Shown here: positions 17,154 to 26,665 of the stretch, one piece after another
Numbering within the stretch: the stretch's first letter is position 1
Layout of the letters: each line of letters begins with the position of its first letter
Assembly (NCBI RefSeq): GCF_013201545.1
Contig: NZ_CP053746.1
Coordinates: forward strand, 3,982,501 to 4,046,500
Origin: Pseudomonas graminis
Lineage (GTDB): Bacteria; Pseudomonadota; Gammaproteobacteria; Pseudomonadales; Pseudomonadaceae
Length of the DNA: 64,000 bases
Reading direction: 5' to 3'
Translations under genes and position numbers: made by a program
The notes under the pieces: model-generated
Database searches by the model: none
What the model saw: only the letters and a program-made list of their open reading frames with translations
Told to the model about the DNA's origin: nothing

Positions 17154-17849
17154 TTGAACGAACACACATTGTCCAGGCGTCTGGAGCGGGTGGCGGCGCG
17201 GGTGCCGGCCGACGCGCGACTGGCCGACATCGGCTCCGATCACGCCTACCTGCCGGTGGCGTTGATGCGCCGTGGGCTCATTGCGATGGCAGTGGCGGGG
17301 GAGGTGGCGGCGACGCCGTTCAGGGCGGCGGAGCGTACCGTTCGCGAGAACGGCTTCGAGGCGCGAATCCGTGTGCGTCTGGCCGATGGCCTGGGAGCGA
17401 TTGAGACGGAAGACGGCATCAGCGCAATCAGTATCTGCGGCATGGGCGGCGAGACGATTCGCGACATCTTCGAGAAGGGCAAATCGCGTCTTAATGGAAG
17501 CGAGCGCCTGATCCTGCAACCCAACGGCGGCGAGCCTGAGCTGCGCCAGTGGTTGATGGACAACGGTTACCGCATCGTCCATGAAGAAATCCTGCGGGAG
17601 AACCGCTTCGACTACGAAATCATCGTTGCCGAACACACTGGGCCGGTGGCATACAGCCCCGAAGCGCTGTACTTCGGGCCGTTGCTGATGCCGGCGCGCA
17701 GTCCGGCGTTTCTGGAAAAGTGGCGGCGCGTGCTGCCCTATAAACTGCGCACCCTGGCCGACTTGCAGCGGGCGCGGCAGGCGGTGCCGGAAGACAAGCT
17801 TCGCGACACCGCGCAGCAGGTGCGCTGGATCACCGAATTGCTCGGCTGA
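17154..17849 (+). CDS. trmK: tRNA (adenine22-N1)-methyltransferase TrmK-like
   Basis: 231 residues, a TrmK/COG2384-type Rossmann methyltransferase: RLADIGSDHAYLPVALM (SAM site), AVAGEVAATPFRAA, ISICGMGGETIRDI and LILQPNGGEPELRQWL. Known members methylate N1 of A22 in tRNA. The start is a TTG at 17154 preceded by GAAGGGG; no in-frame ATG precedes the SAM motif. It ends 12 bases from the convergent MFS gene. Confidence 0.85.
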   Translation: MNEHTLSRRLERVAARVPADARLADIGSDHAYLPVALMRRGLIAMAVAGEVAATPFRAAERTVRENGFEARIRVRLADGLGAIETEDGISAISICGMGGETIRDIFEKGKSRLNGSERLILQPNGGEPELRQWLMDNGYRIVHEEILRENRFDYEIIVAEHTGPVAYSPEALYFGPLLMPARSPAFLEKWRRVLPYKLRTLADLQRARQAVPEDKLRDTAQQVRWITELLG

Positions 17850-17861
17850 ACGCTCGGTGCG

Positions 17862-19283
17862 TCAAAGCTCCTTCTTCATGTGCTTCTCGATCTGCTCAAG
17901 GGACTTGCCCTTGGTTTCCGGCAGGCACAGGAAGACGAAGATCAGCGAGCCGATGTTGATCGCCGCAAATACGAAGAAGGTCGGGTTGCCGAGGGTGTCC
18001 ACCGCGATCGGAAAGAGGAACGCGACGGTCGCGTTGAACAGCCACTGCATCGACACCGCCGTGCCGGTCAGCAGCCCGCGCACCTGCATCGGGAACAGCT
18101 CGGACATCAGCAGCCAGTACACCGGCGAGATGCACATCTGCATGAACAGCAGGAACACCAGAATGCAGGCCAGTGCGGCATAGCTTTGGGTCAGGTTCTG
18201 CGGCATGAACATCAGCACGCTACCCAGCGCCGCCTGCATCATGATCACGATGACCAGACCGGTCATCAGCAGGTGACGACGCCCGTAACGGCCGATGGCC
18301 CAGATGCCCAGCAAGGTCGCGATGACCGAGACGATGCCGTTGCCGATGGTCGCAGTCAGCGCAGCGTTGGTGCCCATGCCGGTGTGTTTGAGGATGATCG
18401 GCGTGTAGTACATGAACGCGTTGACGCCGGTGAACTGCGCGGTAAAGCCCAGCCCGACACCGATCAGCAACAGCTTCAACACCCATGGCTGGCGCAGCAA
18501 CTCGCGAGCGGCGACGTGCTTGTGGGCCTGTTTTTCCTGGGTTTTCATTTCCTCGACTTCGCGCTTGGCGGCGTCTTTGGTGTCACGCAGTTGCTCGAGC
18601 ACGTGCTGCGCTTCATCGAAGCGGCCTTTGGAGGCCAGCCAGCGCGGCGACGGCGGCACGAAGAACGTACCGATCAGCAGCAACACGCCCGGCACCATTG
18701 CAATGGCCAGCATGTAGCGCCAGATGCCGGGGGTGTGCAGCAACGCAGCCAGCACGGCGCTCAGCACGTAAGCCAGCAACTGGCCGCTGACGATCATCAG
18801 CTCGTTGCGGCTGACCAGTCGCGCCCGGCGCGACGGCCCGGCGATTTCGGCGATGAACACCGGCACCGTGGCCGAGCCACCGCCGACAGCGATGCCCAGC
18901 AGAAAGCGCGCGGCGACCATGAATGGCACCGACGGCGCCGTTGCCGTACCCAGGGCGCCGACGATGAACAACAGCGACAGCATGCGCAGGGTCACGCGTC
19001 GGCCAAAGCGGTCGGACAGGTAGCCGCTGGCCAGTGAGCCGAAGGCGGCGCCGACGATCAGCGATGCAGTGATCAGCCCTTCGCTGACCGGGTTCAGGCC
19101 TAGACCGCCCTGGTCGAGGGGCAAAGTCATGAAGGGCAGGGCGCCCGCGATGATCCCCGTGTCGTACCCGAAAGCGAGTGCGCCCATGGTGGCGACAAGG
19201 ACCGAGATGAAAATCAGACGACGCGGCGACGTGCGCTGCTCGTCTGGTTGGCCTATGGCGGCGGATGGGGTGCTGGAAGACAT
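17862..19283 (-). CDS. MFS sugar transporter (sugar porter family)
   Basis: 473 residues with 12 predicted membrane helices. Sugar-porter marks are present: FGYDTGIIAGAL in helix 1, the loop motif SDRFGRRVTL, PPSPRWL after helix 6, IGRYGRRHLL after helix 8 and PETKGKSLEQIE at the C terminus. It resembles GalP/XylE/IolT proton symporters; the substrate (hexose, xylose or inositol) is not determined. The central loop is Lys/Glu-rich. The upstream region holds a GAACCGGC/GCCGGTTC hairpin (19304-19324). Confidence 0.92.
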   Translation of the reverse strand: MSSSTPSAAIGQPDEQRTSPRRLIFISVLVATMGALAFGYDTGIIAGALPFMTLPLDQGGLGLNPVSEGLITASLIVGAAFGSLASGYLSDRFGRRVTLRMLSLLFIVGALGTATAPSVPFMVAARFLLGIAVGGGSATVPVFIAEIAGPSRRARLVSRNELMIVSGQLLAYVLSAVLAALLHTPGIWRYMLAIAMVPGVLLLIGTFFVPPSPRWLASKGRFDEAQHVLEQLRDTKDAAKREVEEMKTQEKQAHKHVAARELLRQPWVLKLLLIGVGLGFTAQFTGVNAFMYYTPIILKHTGMGTNAALTATIGNGIVSVIATLLGIWAIGRYGRRHLLMTGLVIVIMMQAALGSVLMFMPQNLTQSYAALACILVFLLFMQMCISPVYWLLMSELFPMQVRGLLTGTAVSMQWLFNATVAFLFPIAVDTLGNPTFFVFAAINIGSLIFVFLCLPETKGKSLEQIEKHMKKEL

Positions 19284-19479
19284 GGAAACCTAAACCTCTC
19301 GTGGAACCGGCGTTTTGCCGGTTCGCTGACGTCGTGGTTAGGGGCATGCCGGCCCTGTGAGTTCCGTGACAGGGTGAAAAAAACTGACTGATTGGTCGAG
19401 GTCGGATGCGCCGGGCCAAAGCCCCGTATTCTCCGGGCGACGGGCGCTATCGGATGACCTTGCCCGGGGCCGACTGGAT

Positions 19480-22176
19480 TCAGCAGCCGTCCACGACATC
19501 GCAGGTGGCTTGGGTGGTGTCCCGGGGCGCCGCCGCTGCGAGGATTTCGCCGACCTTTTGCGCGAAGCTGTCCATCCCGAACGGCTTGAGCAACACGGCC
19601 ATGCCGGACTCCAGTTGATCGCCGCCCACCGCCGAATTTTCCGCGTAACCGGTGACAAACAGCACATCGAGGGAAGGCAGCAGGGCGCGGGCCGCGTCGG
19701 CGACCTGTCGGCCATTCATGCCGCCGGGCAGGCCCACATCGGTCACCAGCAGATCAATCGATGCCATCGAACGGAGCATTTGCAAGCCCGATGGCCCGTC
19801 CATGGCTTCGCTGACCTGGTACCCGCGTTCGCGCAGGGCGTCGCACATCAACATGCGCACGTGGGGCTCGTCGTCAATGACCAGCACCGATTCGCCGCGG
19901 CTGTGGGTCTGCGACGGGCAGCGCGCCGGCGTCTGCTGGCGGTCACCCAAGTAGCGCGGCAAGTAAAGCGAGATCGTCGTGCCGGCGCCTTGGGTCGAGC
20001 ACACCTGAATGGTGCCACCGGACTGGTGAACGAAGCCGTGGATCATCGACAGCCCCAGGCCTGTCCCCTGGCCGATGGGTTTGGTGGTGAAGAACGGGTC
20101 GAAGATCCGGTCGAGGATGTTCGAGGCAATGCCGGTGCCAGTGTCGCTGACGCTGATTTCGACGAAGTCCCCTGCGGGCAGCTGCGCCGCCACCCCCGGG
20201 ACGCTGTCAGCCGAAACGTTGCGGGTCTGCACGGTGAGTTCGCCGCCGCTGGGCATGGCGTCGCGGGCGTTGAGCGTCAGATTGACCAGCGCGCTTTCGA
20301 GCTGCGGTGCGTCGATCTTGCTGAGCCACAGGTCGCCGCTGGCGATGGTCCTTATGCTGATGGAAGGGCCGATGGTGGAGGCGATGAGCTGACCCATGCC
20401 TGCCACCAGCCGATTGACGTCGGTAGGCTTGGCATCAAGGGTCTGACGACGGGAGAACGCGAGCAGCCGTTGGGTGAGGGTGGCGGCGCGACTGGCCGAG
20501 TCGTGGGCGGCGTTGACGTAGCGTTCCAGGCCATCGACCCGGCCGCTGGCGATACGTCGTTCGATCATTTCGAGGCTGCCGATGATACCGGCGAGCAGGT
20601 TGTTGAAATCGTGGGCAATGCCGCCGGTGAGCTGCCCCACGGCTTCCATCTTGTGCGCCTGACGCAGGGCCAAATGGGCCTCGGACAATTCCTGGGAACG
20701 GGCCAGCACCCGCTGTTCGAGGGTTTCGTTGGCGCTCTGAACCTGTTGAAACAACGTAGCGTTATCGATGGCGATGGCAGCCTGCGCGGCCAGGGCCGAC
20801 ATCAATTTTTCATGGCGCGGGGTGAATTGGCCGGCCTCGGGATGGCCGTAAAAGAGGCCGCCCAGCACCTCGCCGGAGCGAGACACAACCGACACCGCCA
20901 GATAACTGCGCAGCGGCACATGCCCTGTCGGCAGGCCGAAATGCGGGGAAATTCGCCCATAACGCGGGTCCAACAGTAGGTCGTCGGAACGCATGACGCC
21001 GGCGGTCAGGAATGCCGGCGAGAACACCGGGCTGGCGCGCGGGCCCGGCAGCCGTGCCAGTTCCGGCGACTGGACCCCAGACAGTGTGAACAGGTCAAAA
21101 TGATCGCTCGCGGCGTTGTGAAAATACCCGCCGATCTCGGCGCCGGTCATCTCGCGGCCGGCATCGGTCACCGTTTGCACCAGCCGCTTGAGGTCCAGCT
21201 CCAGGGCCAGCTCGGCATTCACCCGGTTCAGCGTTTCCAGGGTGCGGGTCTCCTCGCGCAACGCCGCCTCACTGGCCTCCAGCGCGGCGCGGGACAGATG
21301 CGCCTCGGTCACGTCGTAGCCTTCACAAAAGATACCGGTGACCTGACCGGTTTCATCGAGCAGCGGTTCGTAGATGAAATCCAGATAACGCACTTCGGAG
21401 GGGGCGTCGGGATGACTGAGCTGGATCGGGGTGCGTTGCTGCACCAGCCTTTCGCCGGTGCTGTAGACCGCATCCAGCCACTCGTAAAACCCTTGGCCGA
21501 CCAGCTCCGGGAACGCTTGGTAAATGGTCTTGCCCACGTAGTCGCGCTCGCCGAACAGCCGGGTGTAGGACTGATTGACGAATTCGAAGCGGTGCCGGGG
21601 GCCCGTGAGAACAGTGATGAAGCCGGGCGCCTGCTCGAACATCTTGCGCTGGCGGACGAGTTCTTGCGCCCGGCGGCGTTCGGCCAGAATCCGGTCAGTG
21701 ACCTCGTGGCCCTGATTGAGGATGCCCGCGATGCGGCCGTTTTCGCCGCGAATGGGCGTCAGGCTGTAGTTCCACCAGCTTTCCTGCGCCCGCCCGCCGC
21801 GTTCCATCATCAACAGTTGGTCGAACGTCGAAAAGCCTTCAGCGTCCCGGTAGGCCGCCTCGAACTGCGGGCCGACGACGTCCCAGATGGCAGACCAGAC
21901 TTCCCGCGCCGGGCGGCCTAGCACAGCAGGATGGCGATCCGCCGGAATCGGCGCCCAGGCGTCGTTGTACAGCAGGCAGAAATCCTCTCCCCAATAGATA
22001 GCCGTCGGGAAACTCGAATGCAGGCAGATGCTGATGGCCGAACGCAGGGACTGCGGCCAGCCCGCCGGATCGCCCAGTGATGTCGACGCCCAGTCGAAGT
22101 CCCGGATCCGCTGCCCCATTTCGCCGCCGCCCAAGAGAAAATCCAGGGGGCCGATTTGTACGTTGTCCGACTTCAT
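19480..22176 (-). CDS. Hybrid sensor histidine kinase/response regulator (PAS-GAF)
   Basis: 898 residues, soluble. In order: an N-terminal PAS-like region (about 40-165), a second PAS (about 190-310), GAF (about 340-480, ending AALAAQAAIAIDNATLFQQV), a coiled linker, HisKA with the phospho-His in GGIAHDFNNLLAGI (about 521), HATPase_c (FDPFFTTKPIGQGTGLGLSM) and a C-terminal receiver (VLVIDDEPHVRML; phospho-Asp in LLVTDVGLPGG, about 812). The frame is open for another 43 codons, but the ATG at 22176 (MKSDNVQIGPLDF) follows a GAGAAG site. It is an orphan with no partner regulator beside it. The PAS-GAF array suggests light, redox or small-ligand sensing, but the chromophore-type Cys cannot be assigned. 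Confidence 0.9.
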   Translation of the reverse strand: MKSDNVQIGPLDFLLGGGEMGQRIRDFDWASTSLGDPAGWPQSLRSAISICLHSSFPTAIYWGEDFCLLYNDAWAPIPADRHPAVLGRPAREVWSAIWDVVGPQFEAAYRDAEGFSTFDQLLMMERGGRAQESWWNYSLTPIRGENGRIAGILNQGHEVTDRILAERRRAQELVRQRKMFEQAPGFITVLTGPRHRFEFVNQSYTRLFGERDYVGKTIYQAFPELVGQGFYEWLDAVYSTGERLVQQRTPIQLSHPDAPSEVRYLDFIYEPLLDETGQVTGIFCEGYDVTEAHLSRAALEASEAALREETRTLETLNRVNAELALELDLKRLVQTVTDAGREMTGAEIGGYFHNAASDHFDLFTLSGVQSPELARLPGPRASPVFSPAFLTAGVMRSDDLLLDPRYGRISPHFGLPTGHVPLRSYLAVSVVSRSGEVLGGLFYGHPEAGQFTPRHEKLMSALAAQAAIAIDNATLFQQVQSANETLEQRVLARSQELSEAHLALRQAHKMEAVGQLTGGIAHDFNNLLAGIIGSLEMIERRIASGRVDGLERYVNAAHDSASRAATLTQRLLAFSRRQTLDAKPTDVNRLVAGMGQLIASTIGPSISIRTIASGDLWLSKIDAPQLESALVNLTLNARDAMPSGGELTVQTRNVSADSVPGVAAQLPAGDFVEISVSDTGTGIASNILDRIFDPFFTTKPIGQGTGLGLSMIHGFVHQSGGTIQVCSTQGAGTTISLYLPRYLGDRQQTPARCPSQTHSRGESVLVIDDEPHVRMLMCDALRERGYQVSEAMDGPSGLQMLRSMASIDLLVTDVGLPGGMNGRQVADAARALLPSLDVLFVTGYAENSAVGGDQLESGMAVLLKPFGMDSFAQKVGEILAAAAPRDTTQATCDVVDGC

Positions 22177-22399
22177 GGGCGACTTCTCGACGCTGTCATT
22201 CGAAAAAGGATGGACTTGGGACGATGGAATAGATTTCCGCGACGGGATGAACGGCAGGGAGTACGCAGCCATCGCTGCCGCGTCGGCAGCGCATGGCAGG
22301 TCCATTACTGGACCGCCTAAGCTAAACGGATATATAGCCCGAAGCCATCATTTTGCTCGGCGGTCGCCAGTGTGACAGTAATGCGAGGGGATGTGTGGC

Positions 22400-23212
22400 C
22401 TATCGAGCGATGGCCGCGAATGCGCCAGGGGTTGCTTCGGCGGAGGGTGCCAGTTGCCGCCAGCCATAAAAAGCAAGGGCGGTGAGCAGTGCGCCCATCC
22501 ACACAATCACCCCGGCCCAAAACGTGTGCGACATAAAGTGCCAGCCCTGCAGGACGCGCGTCGTGCCGTAGATCGCGCCCAGAACCATCGAAGCGTAGAG
22601 GATCGCACGGGCGTGGCGCCACTGATGACGCCGCGCGACGAAGTACAGCGCGACCATGGTGAAGCCGCCGGAGGCATGCCCACCTGGCCAGCAGCGACCG
22701 GCGCCGGCTTCATGGAACAGGCTGAAATTCTCGAACCATTCCTTTTTCTCCATGGTCCCGCCGTACAGCGTGGTTTCCACGGGGCAATAGATGCTGGTGT
22801 GGCTCTTAAAAAAATGGATCATGCCGGTGATGATTGCAAACGACACGACGATGTACAGGAAGTCCCGCCGGTAGCGAGCGGTAAAGCGCAGCACCGGGCC
22901 AATGCGCATTGTCTCCAGCGACCTGATCAGCCGGTCGTGTCGCCCCGGTTTCAACAGCGGCCAGATAAACGACAGGATTGAGCCGATGATCGCGGCTTCC
23001 CCGGTGAGGTCGGGAATGATCCGCGGCCAGCGGTGGGTCAGGTTTTCGAACAGGCGGTTGTGGCCGTAGGGAAACTCGTGGTTGGGGTAGTACAGCCAGT
23101 TGCTGATCATTTCGTCCAGGGAAGTGAGGTCGAAGACCACGAATATCGCCAGCGCAATGGCGATCGGTAAACCCAAGTTCCAGGCATAAAATCGTGATCG
23201 TTCGCTTCGCAC
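22400..23212 (-). CDS. PAP2-superfamily membrane phosphatase with variant signature
   Basis: 270 residues with about six membrane segments. PAP2 motifs are recognisable but altered: KSHTSIYCP where KX6RP is expected (Arg to Cys), PGGHASGG for PSGH, and TRVLQGWHFMSH for SRX5HX3D (last residue His). Such enzymes dephosphorylate lipid pyrophosphates or lipid A. The start is GTG at 23210-23212. It lies divergent to an Ais-like phosphatase and near the arn block, so a role in lipid A or undecaprenyl-phosphate chemistry is a reasonable inference. The changed residues make the activity uncertain. Confidence 0.82.
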   Translation of the reverse strand: MRSERSRFYAWNLGLPIAIALAIFVVFDLTSLDEMISNWLYYPNHEFPYGHNRLFENLTHRWPRIIPDLTGEAAIIGSILSFIWPLLKPGRHDRLIRSLETMRIGPVLRFTARYRRDFLYIVVSFAIITGMIHFFKSHTSIYCPVETTLYGGTMEKKEWFENFSLFHEAGAGRCWPGGHASGGFTMVALYFVARRHQWRHARAILYASMVLGAIYGTTRVLQGWHFMSHTFWAGVIVWMGALLTALAFYGWRQLAPSAEATPGAFAAIAR

Positions 23213-23546
23213 GTTGGAATGTCCCGATAAGCATGAATGATTAACTTTGCCCGGCTATTGCCGGCCGCTGGTGGAACATAGACACGCGCAGGTCAAACCG
23301 CAGTGAAGGGAATGTGAAAACTCTATTATGTTTAAAGCCTGTAGCGTCCTCATGAGACGAAGCAGAGACTTCCTCACAAACTACGGCGTGACGTTCTCCC
23401 CACGGGTCGGGAATGAATAACGTTTTACAGCCACTGTTTTTTTCACGTGCCGTTTACCAAATAACCATGCATCGCTGTTTACGCTCGTTGTCATTCAATG
23501 ACGCAGATTTCCATCTGCCGATGGACTGAACAGTCGGAGCAACACG
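23213..23546. promoter_or_regulatory. Divergent intergenic region (PAP2 / Ais-like)
   Basis: 334 bases without a gene, AT-richer than its flanks, and presumably carrying both promoters. I see a short GCCGG hairpin region (23251-23268) and T-rich tracts (around 23447) but no regulator box I can name. Confidence 0.4.
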
Positions 23547-24233
23547 ATGCGCGAACACATCAATGTCCCGCCCGCGCCCACGGCGGGTAAGTTACTTAAA
23601 AGTGCCACCAAATTCCGTGTTTTGCTGACCGCTGCCGCGATTGTCGTGTCGCTGCTGTTGCTGACGGGTTACACCTACTGGCCCCGTTCGCCCATTGAAC
23701 TCGCCAGCGGGCACAACATGAGCAGGGCGGGCCTTTACGAAAGCTGGAAGAAAGGCGAAGTGGTGGTGCTGATGCGTCACGGCGAGCGTTGCGACCGCTC
23801 CGATAATGAATGCCTGGGGCCAAAGGACGGGATTACCCGCAACGGCAGCCAGGTGTCTGCCGAAGTGGGACGTTCATTGAGCCAGTTGGGTTTGGACCAG
23901 ACCGATGTCCTCGCCAGCCCCTCTACGCGCACGGCGCAAACCGCCGAATCCCTGTTCGGCCACCCGGTTGCGTCCCAGGAATGGTTGTTTGATTGCGAGA
24001 AGATGAACCTCGGCCAGGTCATGGCGCACAAGGCGAATAACCGCAATCTGGTGTTAGTCACCCATAGCGGTTGCATCAGTCAGATAGAGGGCAAGCAGGG
24101 TTACCCCCATGCCGATACCAGCGAATACGACAGCGCGGTATTTATCTCGCTGGACAAACGCAGCCGGCCGGTCATCAGAGGCGTACTTAATCCGCAAGAC
24201 TGGAAGCAACTGGCGATGAAAGCGGGTGATTGA
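23547..24233 (+). CDS. Histidine phosphatase, Ais/PmrG-like (LPS core phosphatase type)
   Basis: 228 residues. One N-terminal membrane anchor (about 25-45, LLTAAAIVVSLLLLTGYTYW) is followed by a histidine-phosphatase domain: the RHG motif in VVVLMRHGERCD, Arg in LASPSTRTAQTAESLF and the second His in NLVLVTHSGCISQI. The Ais/PmrG group removes heptose-II phosphate of LPS core in enterobacteria and is linked to arn/pmr loci, which fits this location. GGAG precedes the ATG. The periplasmic orientation is inferred from the single N-terminal anchor. Confidence 0.85.
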   Translation: MREHINVPPAPTAGKLLKSATKFRVLLTAAAIVVSLLLLTGYTYWPRSPIELASGHNMSRAGLYESWKKGEVVVLMRHGERCDRSDNECLGPKDGITRNGSQVSAEVGRSLSQLGLDQTDVLASPSTRTAQTAESLFGHPVASQEWLFDCEKMNLGQVMAHKANNRNLVLVTHSGCISQIEGKQGYPHADTSEYDSAVFISLDKRSRPVIRGVLNPQDWKQLAMKAGD

Positions 24234-24259
24234 CAACAACGTGAGGCGTTAACAACAGG

Positions 24260-24553
24260 TTATTTGCGCAGCTGATAGCCGACGCCATACACCGTATGAA
24301 GCAGGGGAAACGCAAAACCATCATCGACCACTTTTCTGATTTGATGCACGCGTGTACCGACGCCACTGCTCTTGTTGACGCCCAGTTCGCCCCACAGCAT
24401 TTCCGCGATTTCTTCTTTACTGACAATGCCGGGACTTTTCAGCATCAGCAGTGCCAGGATGTCGATGTTGGTCGGGTTGAGCTTGAGCGATCTTTGCGCG
24501 CGGGTCGCCCGGTATTTGCTTGTGTCCAACACCAGATCCTCGACCACCAACAT
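24260..24553 (-). CDS. Stand-alone OmpR-type winged-helix protein (no receiver)
   Basis: 97 residues consisting only of the DNA-binding domain of OmpR/PhoB-type regulators: LVLDTSKYRATRAQRSLKLN, ILALLMLKSPGIVSKEEIAE, VGTRVHQIRKVVDD and the C-terminal TVYGVGYQLRK wing. The receiver domain is missing, and only 180 bases separate its ATG (24553) from the sulfatase stop, so it cannot be hidden upstream. A TTG at 24646 would add a non-receiver extension. It could be a constitutive or protein-partnered regulator, or a truncated PmrA/PhoP-like gene. It ends convergently 26 bases from the Ais-like gene. Confidence 0.75.
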   Translation of the reverse strand: MLVVEDLVLDTSKYRATRAQRSLKLNPTNIDILALLMLKSPGIVSKEEIAEMLWGELGVNKSSGVGTRVHQIRKVVDDGFAFPLLHTVYGVGYQLRK

Positions 24554-24733
24554 AGTTAAAACCCGCCACTTTATACGTTGCGCGATCCTAGACAGGCGTT
24601 TGTCAAAAATAGGTTCGGCTGCCGTGAATATCTTGTCGTTTACCAAAGCGATGCTGTCGGCTTCCGAGCGATGATCGGATGGCGTCCACTCACCGCTCTT
24701 CTGCCGCAGGCCCTTACGGTCCCCGCCTTCCGG

Positions 24734-26665
24734 TCAAGGCTTGAAGCCGTCAGGCTTCCAGTCCAGCAGATGCTGTTTGAATCCTTCGCTTGCCACTTGG
24801 TAATAGGCGATGGCGCGCGCAATCAGCGGGTCGTCACGCGTAGCCTTGCTTTCGACACTTTCACCCAGCGCATTGTCGTGGCGACGCAGCCCCTGGCGCG
24901 GGCTGAGGATGGCGAGATCCTTGCCGTCGAACAGTCCCAGGTGCTGGTAATTGCCGACCACCACCCGGGGCGGCAACGCCGAATCGAAGAACAGATTGCG
25001 GCCAAAGAAGGTGGACTGATAATCCAGATTCAGCAGCCCCAGCAGCGTCGGCGCGAGATCGATCTGACTCGCCAATTGAGAGATTTCCCGCGGCTGGATC
25101 ATCTTCGGCGCGTAGATGAACAGCGGAATGAGGTAGTTATCGATGGGCAGGTCTTCTTTGCCAGCACTGCCTGCCGTGTGGTCGGCGACGAAGACGAACA
25201 GCGTGTTGTCGAACCACGGTTTCTGGCGGGCGCTTTCAAGGAACTTGCCGATGGCGTAGTCGGTGTATTTCACCGCGCCGTCGCGACCGTTGCCCGAAGG
25301 GATGTCAATGCGTCCCTCGGGGAAGGTGTAAGGGCGGTGGTTTGAAGTGGTCATCAACTGCAACAGAAACGGTTTGTTCGCAGCGAAGTCCGCATCCGCC
25401 AGATTGAGCGCCTGCTGGTACAGGTCTTCGTCGCCCATGCCCCAGGCGTTTTTGAAGTGAATGTCCTGTTCATTGACGCTGCTCTGGTCCACCACGCGGT
25501 AGCCGTTGCCGCTGAAGAAGGCGTTCATGTTGTCGAAATAGCCCCGTCCCCCATAAACGAAAACGCTGTCGTAACCGACGCCCGCCAGTTGCTGGCCGAG
25601 GCTGGCGAACCCGCTTTCGCGGCCCACCCGTTTGACGATGGAGCGTCCCGGCGTCGGCGGGATGGACAGGGTAATGGCTTCCAGGCCGCGGTCGGTTCGG
25701 GTGCCGGTGGCGTAGAAGTTATTGAAGTAGACGCTTTGCTTGCGCAATGCATCCAGATAGGGGGTCAGGTTGCGCGTGTCGCCGTTGCTGCCCAGGTATT
25801 TGGCGCTCAGGCTTTCAATGGTCACCAGGACGATGTTGGCTTTGCGCGTCGCCCCCGGATTGTCGATCGTGCGTCGGATATCCACTGGGTCAGTGCCGAC
25901 AAATCGGCTGTTGGGCTCGGTCAGCTCCCGGCGCATCTGCTCGGCGACTTGCGGGTCGGGCAGGGTGGCGTAGAACTGCTGATAATCCAGTTCGTTGTTT
26001 CTGAACGCGGCGAAAAACTGGTACGGGCCGTTGCTCGCCAGTTCCCGCTGATAAGCGTTGCCACCCAGACCGCGAGGATTATCCTGATCAACAAATTGCA
26101 GGCTGATGGCCGCCAGGGCCAGCAATAGCGCGATACCGGCCAGCCTGCTGCGCAGCGGCGGCGTCGGGGCTTTGATCGAGGCTGCGACGGCGCGACTGAT
26201 GATTGCACTCAATACGATGGCAACGATCGCCAACGCGCCGAGCAGTTTGCCGATGGGGTAGGACTCGAGGATGTTATTGAGGACCTCGTCGGAATACACC
26301 AGATAGTCCACGGCGATGAAGTTGAATCGCACGCCGAACTCGTCCCAGAAGAGCCATTCGGCCACGGCGACAAACAGCATCACGAACATACTGACTGTCA
26401 TCAGCCCTTGCAGGAACCAGCGGTGCCCGCGAGCGCGCCATAAGCGTGGCGGGCAGAGCAGGACATATATCCCCAGTGGCAGGGCGGCGTAGGTGAGGAA
26501 GGCCAGGTCATAGAGCAGCCCGGTGGCGAAAGTGGCTATTACTTGATTGCCGGCTTCGTCGAGATGGGTGGTGAATAAAACGAGGCGTGTGAGAAAAAAG
26601 AGGGCGAGCCATGTGCCGGTTGCCAACAGCAGGAACCGGGCTGGGGCCGATGGGTAAATCCGCAT
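24734..26665 (-). CDS. LtaS-type sulfatase / phosphoglycerol- or pEtN-transferase-like
   Basis: 643 residues. An N-terminal bundle of about five membrane helices (to residue 190) is followed by a periplasmic sulfatase-fold domain: IVLVTIESLSAKYLG (metal Glu), the catalytic Thr in GTRTDRGLEA (about 320), VYGGRGYFDNMNAFF, and FVADHTAGSAG with DNYLIPLFIYAP. The fold is that of lipoteichoic-acid synthase, OpgB and related phospho-alcohol transferases, distinct in sequence from EptA. AAAGGA before the ATG at 26665 sets the start over an open extension of 28 codons. Placed in an LPS-remodelling block, it may decorate LPS or periplasmic glucan; the substrate is unproven. Confidence 0.85.
   Translation of the reverse strand: MRIYPSAPARFLLLATGTWLALFFLTRLVLFTTHLDEAGNQVIATFATGLLYDLAFLTYAALPLGIYVLLCPPRLWRARGHRWFLQGLMTVSMFVMLFVAVAEWLFWDEFGVRFNFIAVDYLVYSDEVLNNILESYPIGKLLGALAIVAIVLSAIISRAVAASIKAPTPPLRSRLAGIALLLALAAISLQFVDQDNPRGLGGNAYQRELASNGPYQFFAAFRNNELDYQQFYATLPDPQVAEQMRRELTEPNSRFVGTDPVDIRRTIDNPGATRKANIVLVTIESLSAKYLGSNGDTRNLTPYLDALRKQSVYFNNFYATGTRTDRGLEAITLSIPPTPGRSIVKRVGRESGFASLGQQLAGVGYDSVFVYGGRGYFDNMNAFFSGNGYRVVDQSSVNEQDIHFKNAWGMGDEDLYQQALNLADADFAANKPFLLQLMTTSNHRPYTFPEGRIDIPSGNGRDGAVKYTDYAIGKFLESARQKPWFDNTLFVFVADHTAGSAGKEDLPIDNYLIPLFIYAPKMIQPREISQLASQIDLAPTLLGLLNLDYQSTFFGRNLFFDSALPPRVVVGNYQHLGLFDGKDLAILSPRQGLRRHDNALGESVESKATRDDPLIARAIAYYQVASEGFKQHLLDWKPDGFKP

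Noticed and set aside
17880..19037. A 385-codon frame antisense to the MFS sugar transporter
   Set aside because: The product is His/Gln/Asp/Arg-rich low complexity, with no domain; the transporter on the opposite strand is certain.
19304..19324. GAACCGGC/GCCGGTTC hairpin before the MFS sugar transporter as a terminator
   Set aside because: There is no T-run on either strand and no gene ending into it; it is mentioned only as a hairpin under the transporter.
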